From NCBI GenBank assembly GCA_014529385.2, contig CM043954.1, positions 94,259,247 through 94,323,246 on the forward strand: a DNA stretch of 64,000 bases, in the 5' to 3' direction. Below, piece by piece: positions 33,007-44,771 of this stretch. How positions within the stretch are numbered: position 1 is the stretch's first letter; every line of letters starts with the position of its first letter. The notes beneath the pieces were generated by a model. It worked only from the letters and a program-made list of their open reading frames with translations. It made no database searches and had not been told where the DNA came from. This DNA is from Adiantum capillus-veneris. Taxonomy: Eukaryota > Streptophyta > Polypodiopsida > Polypodiales > Pteridaceae. The translations under genes and the position numbers were made by a program.

Positions 33007-34455
33007 GGAGAGTGAAATAGAGTGCACAGAGACACAAGAAAATGACAAAAGATAATCTTTAAATGCCCCATCTAAATGAAACAGGGAACCATGAATTAAT
33101 GCATATATAAAATCTAGGTATACCATAACTCAAAATATATAAATGACTGGTAGAAGCACCGAAACATGTGTAGGGATCGTCGGGTCCACCCATCCAGTTC
33201 CGCTCCTACTATGAACAAAGAGAATTTCACTTCATCAGAAGCAAGCTGGAACACCTCCAACTTACCTAAGCCAAAAATAAGATGAGGCCACTTCGCCTCC
33301 TTCTATGAACCCGAGCTCTAAAAGGATTCCAAATACTAACAAGTGGTAGAAAATCAACACCCAACATACAAGTTTAAGTGCCACGCCTTTACGATGACAG
33401 GCACTGGGTGTTTAGGCAAAGCTAAGGTAAGATCCCCAACACATTAGCCGTGTAGGTCGTTCAACCCCTAACGTACTAACCGTGTAGATGAGCCTATCAA
33501 AAAAGAAGAAGATATAAGTAACACCTCCAATCCAGCAAAGCCCCAGGTTATTGACCCTTTCATCTAAGGCTAAGAGATGTAGGTGATCATAATCTTGTAG
33601 CAGCATTGTCATGAGAAACATAACACATGCGCTCAATCAAAATAGCACCTTGCATATCACAAACAATAATTTTCAAGCAGTCAAGCAGGGTCTCTACCCT
33701 CATAAGTCCACCATAAACCATCAAATCCACTTCATAATCCAATCCCAGCACATAGGTGAGCACTCTTCCCAACTCAGGGTGATGCATATCTAATCTCCAA
33801 AATCACTTTAGCACATAACATGGTTGCAAAAAATTCGACAGCATGGCCATAACCAAAAAAATGATCAAAGAGCCACACCGTTGTCGTGCAGCTCCGCTCC
33901 CATGTTAAGAAATATGCCAAGAAGGTGTACATCAAGCTTATTTGAAGCTTACATGATTATTGAGCAGTGAGCAGTGATCAGGGCTTGTTAACAGGCCAAG
34001 CTTAATGATTAATGTATGCCAGATGCGGCTTTAAAGGGCCAACTGATGCCTTAATGATGCTAAAAAGGACTATGCTTGAAGTGAGAACAATGATATAGAA
34101 CTGCAATGCTTGAAGTGCTCTACTGGCCTGTCTTTACGGCTCGTCGATAGGAGCTACGATGAAGAAGTTATGACAGTTTGAAGTTTAACTCGATTGCAGA
34201 TCCGTACCGGATTGGGCAACTACAGCTAAGGTGATAGAATTGAAATGAATGCAGGGGCCTAAAGTGCTCACTTTGTGGAGCGCGTCGGTCTTTTCAGATC
34301 AACGATCAGAGTTCCGGTTACCAAGATATTAGCCGTTAAAGATTCGTCGGGGGCTGGTTCCGTGTCAGTCTAGTCCGCTCAATCGGAGTGCCATCTGGGA
34401 TTTTTTGGGGTTCAACAAGCTGCTTTAAAATGCAGTGCAATTAAAAGATCGATAA
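30819..34455. other. Unassigned DNA, no recognised gene
   Basis: AT-rich sequence with a (GA)n tract at about 32972-33002. Frames such as 31333-31677 (+) and 32214-32471 (-) lack recognisable domains and have the composition of chance ORFs. I see no LTR pair here. Confidence 0.5.
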
Positions 34456-34698
34456 GTGCTCAAGGAGCATTGTGTTTGGAATGTCATCTTTTGGAATGCA
34501 ATGATTGAGAGGAAAAGTCAACGTGGCTGCGGCTTGCTGGAGAAAAATGAGGTGCCAGGCATTGCCTTGGCCGGCATTTATGCCAAATGTTCTGCCCTCA
34601 CAGTGATTATGGCCACCCAATGGAGAAGCTTCGCAAGCTTTGGCCGATGTGTATGCCTAAAATGGTGCCCTTACAAAGCCATAAGGCCGCCCATATAA
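34456..34698 (+). pseudogene. PPR protein gene fragment
   Basis: The 80-codon frame holds two pieces of plant PPR-repeat wording. 'VWNVIFWNAMI' corresponds to the VxNVxSWNAxI part of a repeat. 'GLLEKNEVPGIALAGIYAKC' followed by 'SALT' corresponds to the GLLEK.VV.GTALVDMYAKCGALT block common in large fern, moss and lycophyte PPR families. PPR proteins bind organellar RNA. Only about 60 recognisable residues remain, with no start, no flanking repeats and a run-out after 'VIMATQWRS'. An A13 run follows at about 34721. This is a relic, possibly retro-copied; I infer nothing about which PPR gene it came from. Confidence 0.55.
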
Positions 34699-35081
34699 TA
34701 TGGTAAGGCCACCCATTATTAAAAAAAAAAAAAGGAAGGAGGGAGGTAACAACAAAAGGAAACAAAGAGGCATGGTGGGCAACAGAGCTGCGCAGGCAGT
34801 GAGAGAAGAACTCGTGCAGGGCGGAGAAGGGGTCTCAGCTGAGGACGGCAAAGAGACGGAAATTCCTCAATGTGCCATGGCACTCAATTTCGGCCCTGCT
34901 CCCGTGACATTTCCTGCTGGTCGTGCTTCTTGTTGCCACGTCATCAACGACGGTGCCCACAGCGACGGCGCCATCGTTGCATAAAATTAAAATAAAAATG
35001 TACCAACTATTTTTAGAGGGGATCAATGAGACAAGCGAAACAAGCGAGGAACGAGGGAGGCATACAAGATGAAGGTGAGGA
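34699..35081. other. Unassigned DNA left of the copia insertion
   Basis: Contains an A13 tract and a GC-richer stretch (about 34780-34980) with a 94-codon frame (34700-34984) that I do not recognise. The 3' limit is the GAGGA target site of the copia element at 35077-35081. Confidence 0.5.
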
Positions 35082-35309
35082 TGTTGGAATTAGGGTTGCA
35101 GAGAAACACACACAGCTTGGAGAAGACGAAGGAAGCTCAAGGCACACAATAGAGAGTGTGTTACTTAGTGTGCAATAGAAAGATAGATAGCCCTAGAGTG
35201 ATGGGCGTATATACAATGCACGGGGGAAAAAAACCTCCTAAAGAGGGAAAAAATGCCCCGGCGGTCCTAGTGTGTTCACACACATCACTACCACATGTAT
35301 ATGGTAACA
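35082..35309 (-). repeat. 3' LTR of the copia element
   Basis: TGTTGGAATT...GGTAACA on the plus strand; a perfect inverted TGTT/AACA terminus. Identical by eye to 40034-40261. On the minus strand it follows the polypurine tract. Confidence 0.97.
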
Positions 35310-35322
35310 AATCCCCCCTGGA
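35310..35322 (-). other. Polypurine tract of the copia element
   Basis: Plus strand AATCCCCCCTGG, that is CCAGGGGGGATT on the coding strand, immediately before the 3' LTR. Confidence 0.85.
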
Positions 35323-35384
35323 GTGATGCGGTGAACGAGAGCTGGCACATGAGTAAAGGGAAGTGCCATGCCCTGAGGGCAGGA

Positions 35385-38300
35385 TCAGTCCACAAAGGGG
35401 AGTAAGGCCAAAGCTTTGTGGAAAGCTTCAAGCTTCTCACGAGACAATGCCTTTGTGAAAAGATCTGCAAGGTTGTCCTGTGTTGGCACATAAGCCAAGC
35501 TGATCTCTCCTGCTGAGAGCCTCTCCCTGACATAGTGGTAATGCACCTCAATGTGCTTTGTGCGAGCATGAAAAACTGGGTTCCTCGCAACTGCCAATGC
35601 GCTCTGACTGTCAGTGTAGATAGTGTTGGCAGTGTCTTGTCCAACACCCAAGTCAGCCATAAGGCGTCTGAGCCATACACACTCAACCGTAGCTGTGAAG
35701 ACTGCCCTGTACTCAGCCTCACAACTCGAAGTGGCCACAGTAGGTTGCTTCTTGCTCAACCATGATATACATGAACTGCCAAGCATGAAACAAAAACCAC
35801 TTGTGGACACTCGCGTGTCAAAACAACCAGCCCAATCTGAGTCCGAAAAAGCATGTAAGTCCGGCGGCAATGATCCCCCCTTGGGATAAAACAAGCCAAG
35901 ATGTAAAGTGCCACTAAGGTAGCGGAAAATCCTCTTGATAGCCTGCCAATGCTTAGACCCTGGGCTATGCATAAATCTGCTGACCTGCGAGACTGCAAAC
36001 TGAATATCTGGCCTCGTGTTGCATACATAAATGAGGCAGCCAACAACAGTTTGGTAAAGAGTGACATCAGCAGGATCGCCAGCATCATGTAGACTCAACT
36101 TCAAACCTGTTTCCATGGGAGTGGCAATAGGTTTGCAATCCTCAAGTCCAAACTTACATAGCAATGTCTCTATGTAACTTTTTTGACACAAGGCAATACC
36201 ACCATCACACTGCTTAAACTGTATACCCAAGTAATGATGCAACAGCCCCAAATCTTTCATCTTGAAAGTAGCATTCAAATCAGCCTTAAATTCAGCAATA
36301 TGTCTCTCATTTGGTCCAGTGATCAGCAAATCATCAACATAAAGAACCACAATGAGAAATACATCATCCTCACGCTTTACATACAATGTGCTTTCTGTTG
36401 GACTGTTACGAAAGCCTCGTTTAACCAAATGAGTGTCAGCTTTCTCATACCAAGCACGAGGAGATTGCTTCAACCCATACAAAGCCTTCTTACATTTGCA
36501 CACTTTGTCCTCTTGTCCTTTTATGACAAAACCGCGAGGCTGCGTTACATAAACTTCCTCAAATATGTCACCATTCAAGAAAGCAGTAACAATGTCTGAT
36601 TGATGTACATCCCAACCAAAATGAGCTGCCAATGCACATAGAAAACGTACAATAGTCATACGACAAGTGGGAGCAAAAGTTTCTTCATAATCTATGCCTT
36701 TTTGTTGTGCATAACCCTTTGCAACAAGTCGAGCCTTATGGCGATCGATCTCACCATCCGGCTTGCGTTTCAACTTGTAAACCCACTTCGTACCAATGGC
36801 CTTTTTGCCAGGAGGCAAATCACATAAAGTCCATGTGTCATTCTCTATAAGTGCATCATATTCTGATTTCATGGCAGCAATCCAATTTTCTGAATCCTGT
36901 GCTTCATCAAAAGACAGAGGCTCCTCAACATCATGTAAACTAGACACAGCCAAAGCATAACAATCTGATGCATAAGATGCATGGCGAGAGCCTGAACGAG
37001 TACGACTAGATAAAGGTGCATCCAATTTACTGTCACGCAAATTGTGCACCAGCCATTTTGGCATACCTCTAGCCTGCTCATTTTCAGCCCTTTCCTCATC
37101 AAGTACATCATGTACATCTGCATCAGTAATAGGCTGTTCTAAAACATTTTCAGAAACCCCCATAGGCTGTACATTTGCCTCATTGGAACTTACATTCGTA
37201 CTTCCACCACTGAAAAGAGGCAACAAAGTGTCATAAATGTCCTGTGAGATTACATTACTGTCTCTAGTACATGACAGCAAGGGCTGAACAGAATCTTCCA
37301 CAAACACTACATCCCGTGAAACCAGAATACGTTTTGTTTGCGGATGATACAACCTGTAACCTTTGCTTTCAGCACTATAACCAACAAAAATACATTTGAC
37401 AGTCTTATCATCCAATTTTCTGCGCTGCACTTGTGGCACCAAAGCATATGCCAAACAGCCAAAAACACGCATGTGCTCAATAGAAGGCTTTCTATCATGC
37501 CATGCTTCATATGGAGTAATAGACTGCAAAGCTTTCGTAGGACACCTGTTAAGTACATAAGTGGCACACATGATGGCCTCAAGCCAAAAAGAATGCGGCA
37601 AAGCTTGAATTTTGACCATACATCGTGCCATTTCCGTTAGTGACCTGTTTTTCCTCTCAGCAACACCATTTTGTTGAGGTGTATAAGGCACTGTACATTG
37701 GTGTTTTATCCCACGACTAGCCAGAAATGCATTAAATTCATGAGACATATACTCCCCCCCTCGATCGGAACGGAGGGTGCCCATAGTACATTTTGAGACA
37801 TTTTCAGCCATAGCCAAAAATTGTTTGAAGCACATAAAAACTTCGGACTTCGCTTTAAGCGGAAATACCCATGCATGCCTAGAGTAATCATCAATGAAAG
37901 TCACGAAGTACAGGTAATTGCCCAAAGATGGAGTTTGCATGGGCCCACAAACATCACTATGCACAAGCTGCAACCTGCATGTGGCCCTAACTGAACCATC
38001 CTTTGGAAACTTAGAACGCTGCATTTTACCCAGAATACAGCCTTCACAAACATGTTTGACAGGTGCTTCAAGAGGCGGCAAAGAAGCAACCATATCAGAT
38101 TTCTGCAAACGCAGCAAACTGGCAAAATTCAAATGACCAAAACGTGCATGCCAAAGTTTTGCATCTGAAATAGCCCTTGAATCTGCAACAGCATTTGCAA
38201 AATTTTGTCCACACTTGTCATACAAAGTGAGCTTATACAGCCCACGGCACAAAAGCCCAGATGCAACAATTTCATCACCAAAACTGAGATCATGAACTGT

Positions 38301-39671
38301 ACATCTGTCATCCACAAATTTGACTACAAGTCCAAGTCTAGCAAGTGCGGATACAGACAAGAGATTCTTCTTGATCCCAGGTACATAAAGTGCATCAACA
38401 AGTGTGAAGGAACTGCCATTAGCAGCAGTGAGCACAATCTTTCCAACTCCCTGAACTGGATAAGAGGCGTTGTTGGCACAAGTGACTGAATTCCCATGAG
38501 GGACAGACTCGAGAGAGGTAAACAATTCACGATGTGAGGTAATGTGCTTTGTAGCACCACTGTCGAAATACCACACATGCGAATCTGCAGCAACTGACAA
38601 GCATGCATCATGGACAGCAGGATTGTAAGTGCACTCTGTGCTAAAAGCCCATTCTGCATCAACATCAGCATCACAATCTCCTTTCACAGAAGACTCAACA
38701 ATGGCTGCATTTGTAGTGGAACCAGCATTTGCAGTGGAACCACCCTCTTTCTTCTTAGCCTCTTTGGCCTTCAACTTAGGACATGACTTGATCAAGTGAT
38801 CATTGGCTTTACAATAATGGCAACGCATCTTCTTTTTGCCCTTATCACCAGAATTGCCAGACGAAGTGCTGCCACCAGAAGCATTAGGAACAGAATTTTT
38901 GCCACTTGCAGCAGAACCATAAGAAGTGGCTGCATTACTGTTACCACCCTTTCTTTGAGAAGGAATAAAAGCCTGTTCAACTGCACGCTGCCTAGTCCTG
39001 TTTTTTCTAGAAAGTGACTCTTGCAACAGCAATGTGCATAATGCATCAAACTTGACAACTTCAGGATTTCCTTGGGTCATGAGTCTCCAAGTACTAGCAA
39101 AAGTCTGGTAGGAATCTGGTAAGGCATCAAGAACAGTCTGCACAAGGGAACTGTCCGAAATGACTTCACCTGCAGAAATGAGTTGCTCATTGATATCCTT
39201 GACACTAGCAAGGAAAGTGTCCATATCATCTTCCTCATGCATAATCTTCGACTCTAGCTCTTTACGCAGCAAAGCAATTTTAGCCTCATTGCGGCTTGCA
39301 TAAAGACCTGCTAGAATATCCCAAGCCTGTTTTGCAGATTTTGCTGAACGGATGTGAGGAATAATGGTGCGCTTCAGAGACAACGCAATCAATGCATGAG
39401 CCTGCGCATCCTTAACATCCCAACGAGCTTGTTCTGCCATAGGCAAAACAACTCTAACAGCTACAATCCTTGCAGCAAGACCTGCAACATCCTCAACATC
39501 GCCTACATCTTCAGAACCAGGACGTACATCAATGCCCTGCACAATGTTCCAGACACCTTTTGACACAAGAACATGTTGCATCATATAAGCCCACATAGGG
39601 TAGTTGTCCCCATCCAACCTGTCCTCAGCAGCAAACATCTTGAACACATCTGTGTTGTTGTTGTCAGCCAT
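35385..39671 (-). CDS. Copia gag-pol polyprotein, intact
   Basis: A single frame of 1428 codons from the Met at 39671 ('MADNNNTDVFKMFAAEDRLD'). An in-frame Met 20 codons upstream is possible, but MADNNN opens the gag homology. Approximate residues: gag 1-240; zinc knuckle 'CHYCKANDHLIKSC' near 283; aspartic protease 'WYFDSGATKHIT' near 364; integrase HHCC from 'LWHARFGHLN' (about 505) to 'CEGCILGK'; integrase core 'HSDVCGP' (571), 'RSDRGGEY' (632) and 'GVAERKNRS' (670), giving D, D, E. Reverse transcriptase begins near 943 ('TWTLCDLPPGKKAIGTKWVY') with catalytic 'YVDDLL' near 1110. RNase H runs from 'FSDSDWAG' near 1278, with 'SSCEAEYRA' and 'YTDSQSAL'. Protease-integrase-RT-RNase H order is diagnostic of Ty1/copia. 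No stop or frameshift is seen. Expression would start in the LTR at 40034-40261. Confidence 0.96.
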   Translation of the reverse strand: MADNNNTDVFKMFAAEDRLDGDNYPMWAYMMQHVLVSKGVWNIVQGIDVRPGSEDVGDVEDVAGLAARIVAVRVVLPMAEQARWDVKDAQAHALIALSLKRTIIPHIRSAKSAKQAWDILAGLYASRNEAKIALLRKELESKIMHEEDDMDTFLASVKDINEQLISAGEVISDSSLVQTVLDALPDSYQTFASTWRLMTQGNPEVVKFDALCTLLLQESLSRKNRTRQRAVEQAFIPSQRKGGNSNAATSYGSAASGKNSVPNASGGSTSSGNSGDKGKKKMRCHYCKANDHLIKSCPKLKAKEAKKKEGGSTANAGSTTNAAIVESSVKGDCDADVDAEWAFSTECTYNPAVHDACLSVAADSHVWYFDSGATKHITSHRELFTSLESVPHGNSVTCANNASYPVQGVGKIVLTAANGSSFTLVDALYVPGIKKNLLSVSALARLGLVVKFVDDRCTVHDLSFGDEIVASGLLCRGLYKLTLYDKCGQNFANAVADSRAISDAKLWHARFGHLNFASLLRLQKSDMVASLPPLEAPVKHVCEGCILGKMQRSKFPKDGSVRATCRLQLVHSDVCGPMQTPSLGNYLYFVTFIDDYSRHAWVFPLKAKSEVFMCFKQFLAMAENVSKCTMGTLRSDRGGEYMSHEFNAFLASRGIKHQCTVPYTPQQNGVAERKNRSLTEMARCMVKIQALPHSFWLEAIMCATYVLNRCPTKALQSITPYEAWHDRKPSIEHMRVFGCLAYALVPQVQRRKLDDKTVKCIFVGYSAESKGYRLYHPQTKRILVSRDVVFVEDSVQPLLSCTRDSNVISQDIYDTLLPLFSGGSTNVSSNEANVQPMGVSENVLEQPITDADVHDVLDEERAENEQARGMPKWLVHNLRDSKLDAPLSSRTRSGSRHASYASDCYALAVSSLHDVEEPLSFDEAQDSENWIAAMKSEYDALIENDTWTLCDLPPGKKAIGTKWVYKLKRKPDGEIDRHKARLVAKGYAQQKGIDYEETFAPTCRMTIVRFLCALAAHFGWDVHQSDIVTAFLNGDIFEEVYVTQPRGFVIKGQEDKVCKCKKALYGLKQSPRAWYEKADTHLVKRGFRNSPTESTLYVKREDDVFLIVVLYVDDLLITGPNERHIAEFKADLNATFKMKDLGLLHHYLGIQFKQCDGGIALCQKSYIETLLCKFGLEDCKPIATPMETGLKLSLHDAGDPADVTLYQTVVGCLIYVCNTRPDIQFAVSQVSRFMHSPGSKHWQAIKRIFRYLSGTLHLGLFYPKGGSLPPDLHAFSDSDWAGCFDTRVSTSGFCFMLGSSCISWLSKKQPTVATSSCEAEYRAVFTATVECVWLRRLMADLGVGQDTANTIYTDSQSALAVARNPVFHARTKHIEVHYHYVRERLSAGEISLAYVPTQDNLADLFTKALSREKLEAFHKALALLPFVD

Positions 39672-40020
39672 GGTAAATGCTGCACCTGATGTGAAAACTG
39701 CCCGAAAATAGGAGAAATGGAGCAGGAACAACTTGTGCTATATAGCACAAACCGTAGAAGACTATAAGGCACCTGTTATGCAGAAAACGGCACTGATAGA
39801 AAATCTGCACAAAATGACGAAATAGCCTGTGCAATACTGCCTGTAGTGAAAACGGAGGCCGAAATGAGCCCAAATCAAAATTCTGAGCAGACTGCGCTCT
39901 TTGAGCTCACCCAAAATATTTGTCGATCTGCGAACGCTCGCCAAAGCTCACTGAAATCGGAGAAAGTGAGCAGGCGTGTGCTGGAGCAGCTGGCGACTAA
40001 GCCTGGGAGGACGTGACCTG

Positions 40021-40033
40021 CTCTGATACCAAT
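40021..40033 (-). other. Primer binding site of the copia element, tRNA-iMet type
   Basis: On the minus strand TTGGTATCAGAGC follows the 5' LTR directly, complementary to the 3' end of initiator tRNA-Met. Confidence 0.92.
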
Positions 40034-40261
40034 TGTTGGAATTAGGGTTGCAGAGAAACACACACAGCTTGGAGAAGACGAAGGAAGCTCAAGGCACACA
40101 ATAGAGAGTGTGTTACTTAGTGTGCAATAGAAAGATAGATAGCCCTAGAGTGATGGGCGTATATACAATGCACGGGGGAAAAAAACCTCCTAAAGAGGGA
40201 AAAAATGCCCCGGCGGTCCTAGTGTGTTCACACACATCACTACCACATGTATATGGTAACA
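40034..40261 (-). repeat. 5' LTR of the copia element
   Basis: 228 bp, same sequence as 35082-35309. It includes 'gcgtatatacaatgc', whose reverse complement offers a TATA-like box for minus-strand transcription. Confidence 0.97.
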
Positions 40262-42649
40262 GAGGAGAGAAGGCAGGGAACCAGAGAGCTTGGCTCTCAC
40301 TGCCTTTGCTCTTGTCGAGGGCTAGCAAACAAGAAAAGCTTTTTCTCTCTCCCTCTCGAGCTTGAATAGGAAGGCAAAGCTCTTTCTCTCTCCCTCTCTA
40401 GCTTGGTGGAAGCAACAAAGGCTCTCGGAGGTGAGCTTGGTCAAGCCAAGGCTCGGAGCTTGGTCGAAGCAACCAAGGGAGCAAGCTGAGCATGACGGAA
40501 AATCGGGAAGTCTAGAGCACGACGAGGCAAGAAGAACCAAGAAGCTTGAGCATAGGCCAAGAGCATCGGTAATTGGGAAGCTTCGAAGGGGAAGGTAGCA
40601 TAAGCTGAAGAAGAAGTTCCAAGGAGGGTCTAAAGCTGGATGAGTTGAAGACAAAAAGAAGAAAGAGGATAAGACAAGGCAATGAGCATCGGACATGAGT
40701 AAGGGAGTCAAAAGGACATCAAGCTTCGAGCAAGCATAAGCTTTGAGCCTACATAAGCCAAAAGAAGACAAAAAGAAGAAAGAGGATAAGACAAGGCAAT
40801 GAGCATCGGACATGAGTAAGGGAGTCAAAAGGACATCAAGCTTCGAGCAAGCATAAGCTTTGAGCCTACATAAGCCAAGATTGAGCAAGTATAAGACAAG
40901 GGTGCAGAAGCAAAGGGATTCGAGTTGAAAGGGGATCGAGCTTCGGGAACTGAGGCAATGCATGCAAACAGAGTAGGAAGCTGCATATCATTTCTGAAGC
41001 CTGAAGATTGAGACAATGAGTCGAGATAAATTTTGTAGAAGTTACTTCACTATCATCATCTAATGTTTGATTAATCATTTTGTTAAGCCCGGTGTCGTTA
41101 ACGGCCCGATTAATTCTGTAAAGCGGGAGCTTAAACTCCTAGTTAGCAGATGATCCAAGTGACGGTGCTGTTAATAGCCCGCATTGGTTAAGGATTAAGT
41201 TGTACTCAAACGTATTAATCGATTAATTGATGATTACGACGATTGCCAGAGTCAGTTGCATCAATTGTTCTTGTTCTCTCTCTTTCACACCTCCCACAGC
41301 CAGAGGCCCGGCGCCTTCCCGTCTCACGTAGAGAACACATATCCCCAGACACCGGCTTTCATAGTAAAAATCACAATCATAGTCCATGAGGGATCTGATC
41401 CTTTTACCATATACCATATTCCTTACTAATCAAGTTCCAAACTTAGAGTTTGACCATACACACTGCAATCAAACCGAGCCAACACACATGCCCTTCAAAG
41501 AATGAACGTTTTATGAATAAAGGAATTTTGAACGGTGACTAAACATAACTTCCAAATCCTATTTTCATAATGTTTAACCATGCATAAATGATGTGCTATG
41601 ATTGCACCTCACCCTCCTTGCACATAGAATTATTTTTGACCTAAAACAGTGGAAAGCAGTATACGCATGCACATGAGACATCCACGCCCATCCGTGGGAT
41701 TCCATACATTATATGACATCATCACATCAACCTAATCATGATGAAAAACGGCCCCACCACTTTGATCAAGCATATGACATAACTTCACATATATACAAAA
41801 ATTGACTTTTTCCTATTTTCAAATGCATGCATGACATGCAAAAGGAAGTAACTGAGCCCAAGACAATGCATCAAGTTTAACCTCATAACATAGACTAACA
41901 CCTTATCACATCGCTTTTCCCATATGCAACCTATGCAAACAACTGTGACACAAAAAGAAAGCCACTTTATCCATATTTGCTCGTCCGATTTGGTTTGACT
42001 AACTACATACCGACATATATGTTTATGGACATCAAACACTTGAAATCAACTCATAAAAACAATCCATAAAACATATATGAGCCACTTATCAAACTCACAA
42101 CTCCATATGGTGCACCCCTACACGCATAGGTAATATTGTACAAGGATCGGTTAACAACTCGCACCCACAAAGTGATATCGATGATTTATATACATTTATT
42201 AGAAAGTCAAATCAAAATTTTGATTTTTCTAAGTGGATTCTTTCATCCAATGAATCTATATAGTAGTTCTCCAAGGAGCTTGGGTCCAAAAGCTTGACTT
42301 AGTAACATGTATTATGATAATAACTCTTTCCTTATGCAAAATTTCCATATGACACTTAGAAGAGAAAATGTTCTAAATGATTTTTTTACCTTTGGCTCAA
42401 ACAGTTTGATCTGATTTATAGCAGTTCAAGAAATACGACCAAAACAATGTTCTTATCACCTATATAACATGAAACAAGAAGTGTTTTTTATGTACTTATG
42501 TGATCATAACACACCTTATGCTTACGTCAGCATGCTAAACATGATGAAACAAGCATGCCGGAGCATCCTTGTACACATCTGACAAACTCATACATGCTTA
42601 TGTATACAAAAAAGAAACCACCAAGAGGGTAGTTACTCAAAAACGAAGT

Positions 42650-42650
<1 letters not shown>
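40262..42650. other. Unassigned DNA right of the copia insertion
   Basis: No recognised gene. A 213-codon minus-strand frame (40322-40963) is inflated by the 117-bp duplication at 40647-40880 and has a low-complexity Leu/Ser/Cys-rich product, so I do not call it a gene. The rest (41000-42650) shows no supported feature. Confidence 0.5.
40647..40880. repeat. 117-bp tandem duplication
   Basis: Unit beginning 'gaagacaaaaagaagaaaga' at 40647-40763 and again at 40764-40880. The copies are essentially identical, pointing to a recent event. Confidence 0.93.

Positions 42651-42702
<52 letters not shown>
42651..42702. repeat. (GA)n microsatellite
   Basis: About 24 uninterrupted GA repeats in otherwise AT-rich unassigned DNA. 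Confidence 0.97.
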
Positions 42703-42705
<3 letters not shown>

Positions 42706-44571
42706 TGACTATGGAGTTTAGAGCTTCTTATCATGATTGACAAGTGATTACCAATAATTGAAAGTCTTCTTGCTTTGCTGCTGCAAGAGAGCGATGATGA
42801 GAGCTACGTAGAGGTTTTCACCACGAAGTCGACGAATAGCATATACACCGTGAAAAGAGAAGAGAATACAATAAGCAAATAGAGAGAGAGTATCTTTCTT
42901 CTTCTTCTCCCTACGAACGAGAGATTTCTTATGAAAATGGTGATGGAGAGCTTGTACCACTTCATATAATACGTATGTATAGCATTGCGATAGTCGACGC
43001 ATTTGTCGACATTGAAAACTAAGCACTAATAATGCTTTTATAGGTTCTCTACCAAGTCGGAGTGTTGCCCAAGCCAACTACTAGCACCCCCTCTCAACCT
43101 GAAATAGCTCCCTGCTTTTTGGAACTTTGCTAAAAACAAGCCTTTGCTTTTGGTGGGTGAACTCACCTTATTCCCTTCAATTTTTACTAGTGCAAATTAA
43201 TTAATTGAAACGGTATCCCAACAATTAATGTGACCGTGACAAAACTATGCTTTCTCGTGATGCTCTAGTGTAATTACGACTTTTTTGTATTGCTCCCACA
43301 TATTTATGGTGTCTCTTTGCATAAAAATACTTCCCGTAAAAGTCCCGTTTAATTTTGTTTCTTCCTCGTATGACCATTTTTCACACATACGATGACTAAA
43401 AATATTATTTTTACATTAAAGTCATTTCAAAAGGCACATTGTTTTTTGAAAACGTTGAAAAGTACAAAAAGTTATGAATTGCGTAAAAAGCACACCAAAA
43501 ATTTACCCCCCCTTGTCCACCCGAACATAGAAACACCCACTTTTCACCAAAAAGCATGAAAAAACTAAATAATTATCATTTTTTTCAAAATTGAACCAAA
43601 TGTTCGGCTAACCTACTAGAACATGAAAGTAGAAACACCCACTTTTCACCAAAAAGCATGAAAAAACTAAATAATTATCATTTTTTTCAAAATTGAACCA
43701 AATGTTCGGCTAACCTACTAGAACATGAAAACGTCCTTTCTTTTCATTTTAAAACTTTATAACATTGTCCAATGAGCATTCTAAACCAATAATTTAAGAA
43801 GTTCTAAAAGAAATCCAAAAATTGAAGATCTTACTCGTTGATTACAGTGCATATACACTTGCAAAGTCTCCAAGTCCATATGTTGATATCTTATCACAAA
43901 TTGTAGCAATTATTCCATATGTGTAAACCTGAACCTTGCTTCAAAATGACAGCTCAAAATAATGAAAACCATGTCGAGCTTGTGTGCTTGGAGCCTACTA
44001 ATGCTTCATGAAACACTCACATGACATGCATTTATAAAACTCTCAAGGACCAAGCCCTAATAGCTAAACTGGCAGATTCAAAATATGATCAACCTTGTCG
44101 ATCATCGACAAATAATCAAGCTCGTCAAGTTGTATGCCGCATAGAGCATAAAAAGTGCATGCAAATAGTGCATGTCATAATTACACTATTGCAACGACAA
44201 AGATTAGATTGGCCAATTCTGGGGACAAATATCTCAAGAAACTTTGCTACCATGCTTTGTCTGACGTCAAAACCATCTCTAGAAATCCCTCTTCGATTAT
44301 CTCGTGTGTGCTCAAAAAATTTGGTTGAAAAAGACAAATCTCAATTGATATTTACTTGGTGAGCCTAATAAGTTTTCCTAAACAAGACCAGGGGTTTAAG
44401 CCACTTGGCTCAATCTCCATCCTCCATTAGGAATTTAATCCAAGGGTTTGTGCTTGGTTGTGTCCTTCCACAGCAAGTTGAAAAGCAAGCCGCTGTAGTC
44501 ATTGAAACAGCACTAGACTTATTTTCTTTTGAGCGCTCACAATCAAGATTGCACGAGGGATCTGCAAGAAC

Positions 44572-44573
<2 letters not shown>
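42703..44573. other. Unassigned DNA
   Basis: No recognised gene. Contains the 102-bp duplication at 43528-43731. Short frames here (for example 42748-43077 minus, 44021-44362 plus) show no family resemblance. Confidence 0.5.
43528..43731. repeat. 102-bp tandem duplication
   Basis: Unit beginning 'tagaaacacccacttttcac' at 43528-43629 and 43630-43731. The copies look identical. Confidence 0.94.
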
Positions 44574-44616
<43 letters not shown>

Positions 44617-44729
44617 AACAGCTCGATGAGGCTGGCATCTTTGTTATGTAATTGTCACGTGCTTGTGTTTCATGACTAAACATGATCCAACCAGCAAAGA
44701 AAAAGGCTGTCGTCGCTCCTAGCCAATAT

Positions 44730-44771
<42 letters not shown>

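Larger units (their letters stand above)
35082..40261 (-). mobile_element. Complete, apparently recent Ty1/copia retrotransposon
   Basis: 5180 bp with 228-bp LTRs at 35082-35309 and 40034-40261. The two LTRs are identical at every position I compared. A 5-bp target duplication GAGGA flanks it (35077-35081 and 40262-40266). Primer site, one long polyprotein frame and polypurine tract are all in place on the minus strand. By structure it could be autonomous, and identical LTRs imply a very young insertion. Confidence 0.96.

Noticed and set aside
34700-34984. 94-codon Lys/Gly-rich ORF left of the copia insertion
   Set aside because: Starts in an A-run, has no recognisable domain and no splice context; not enough to call a gene.
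35288-39873. Many overlapping ORFs on both strands across the copia element
   Set aside because: Shadows of the single minus-strand polyprotein.
40322-40963. 213-codon minus-strand ORF
   Set aside because: Internally duplicated only because of the 117-bp DNA duplication; low-complexity composition and no recognisable family.
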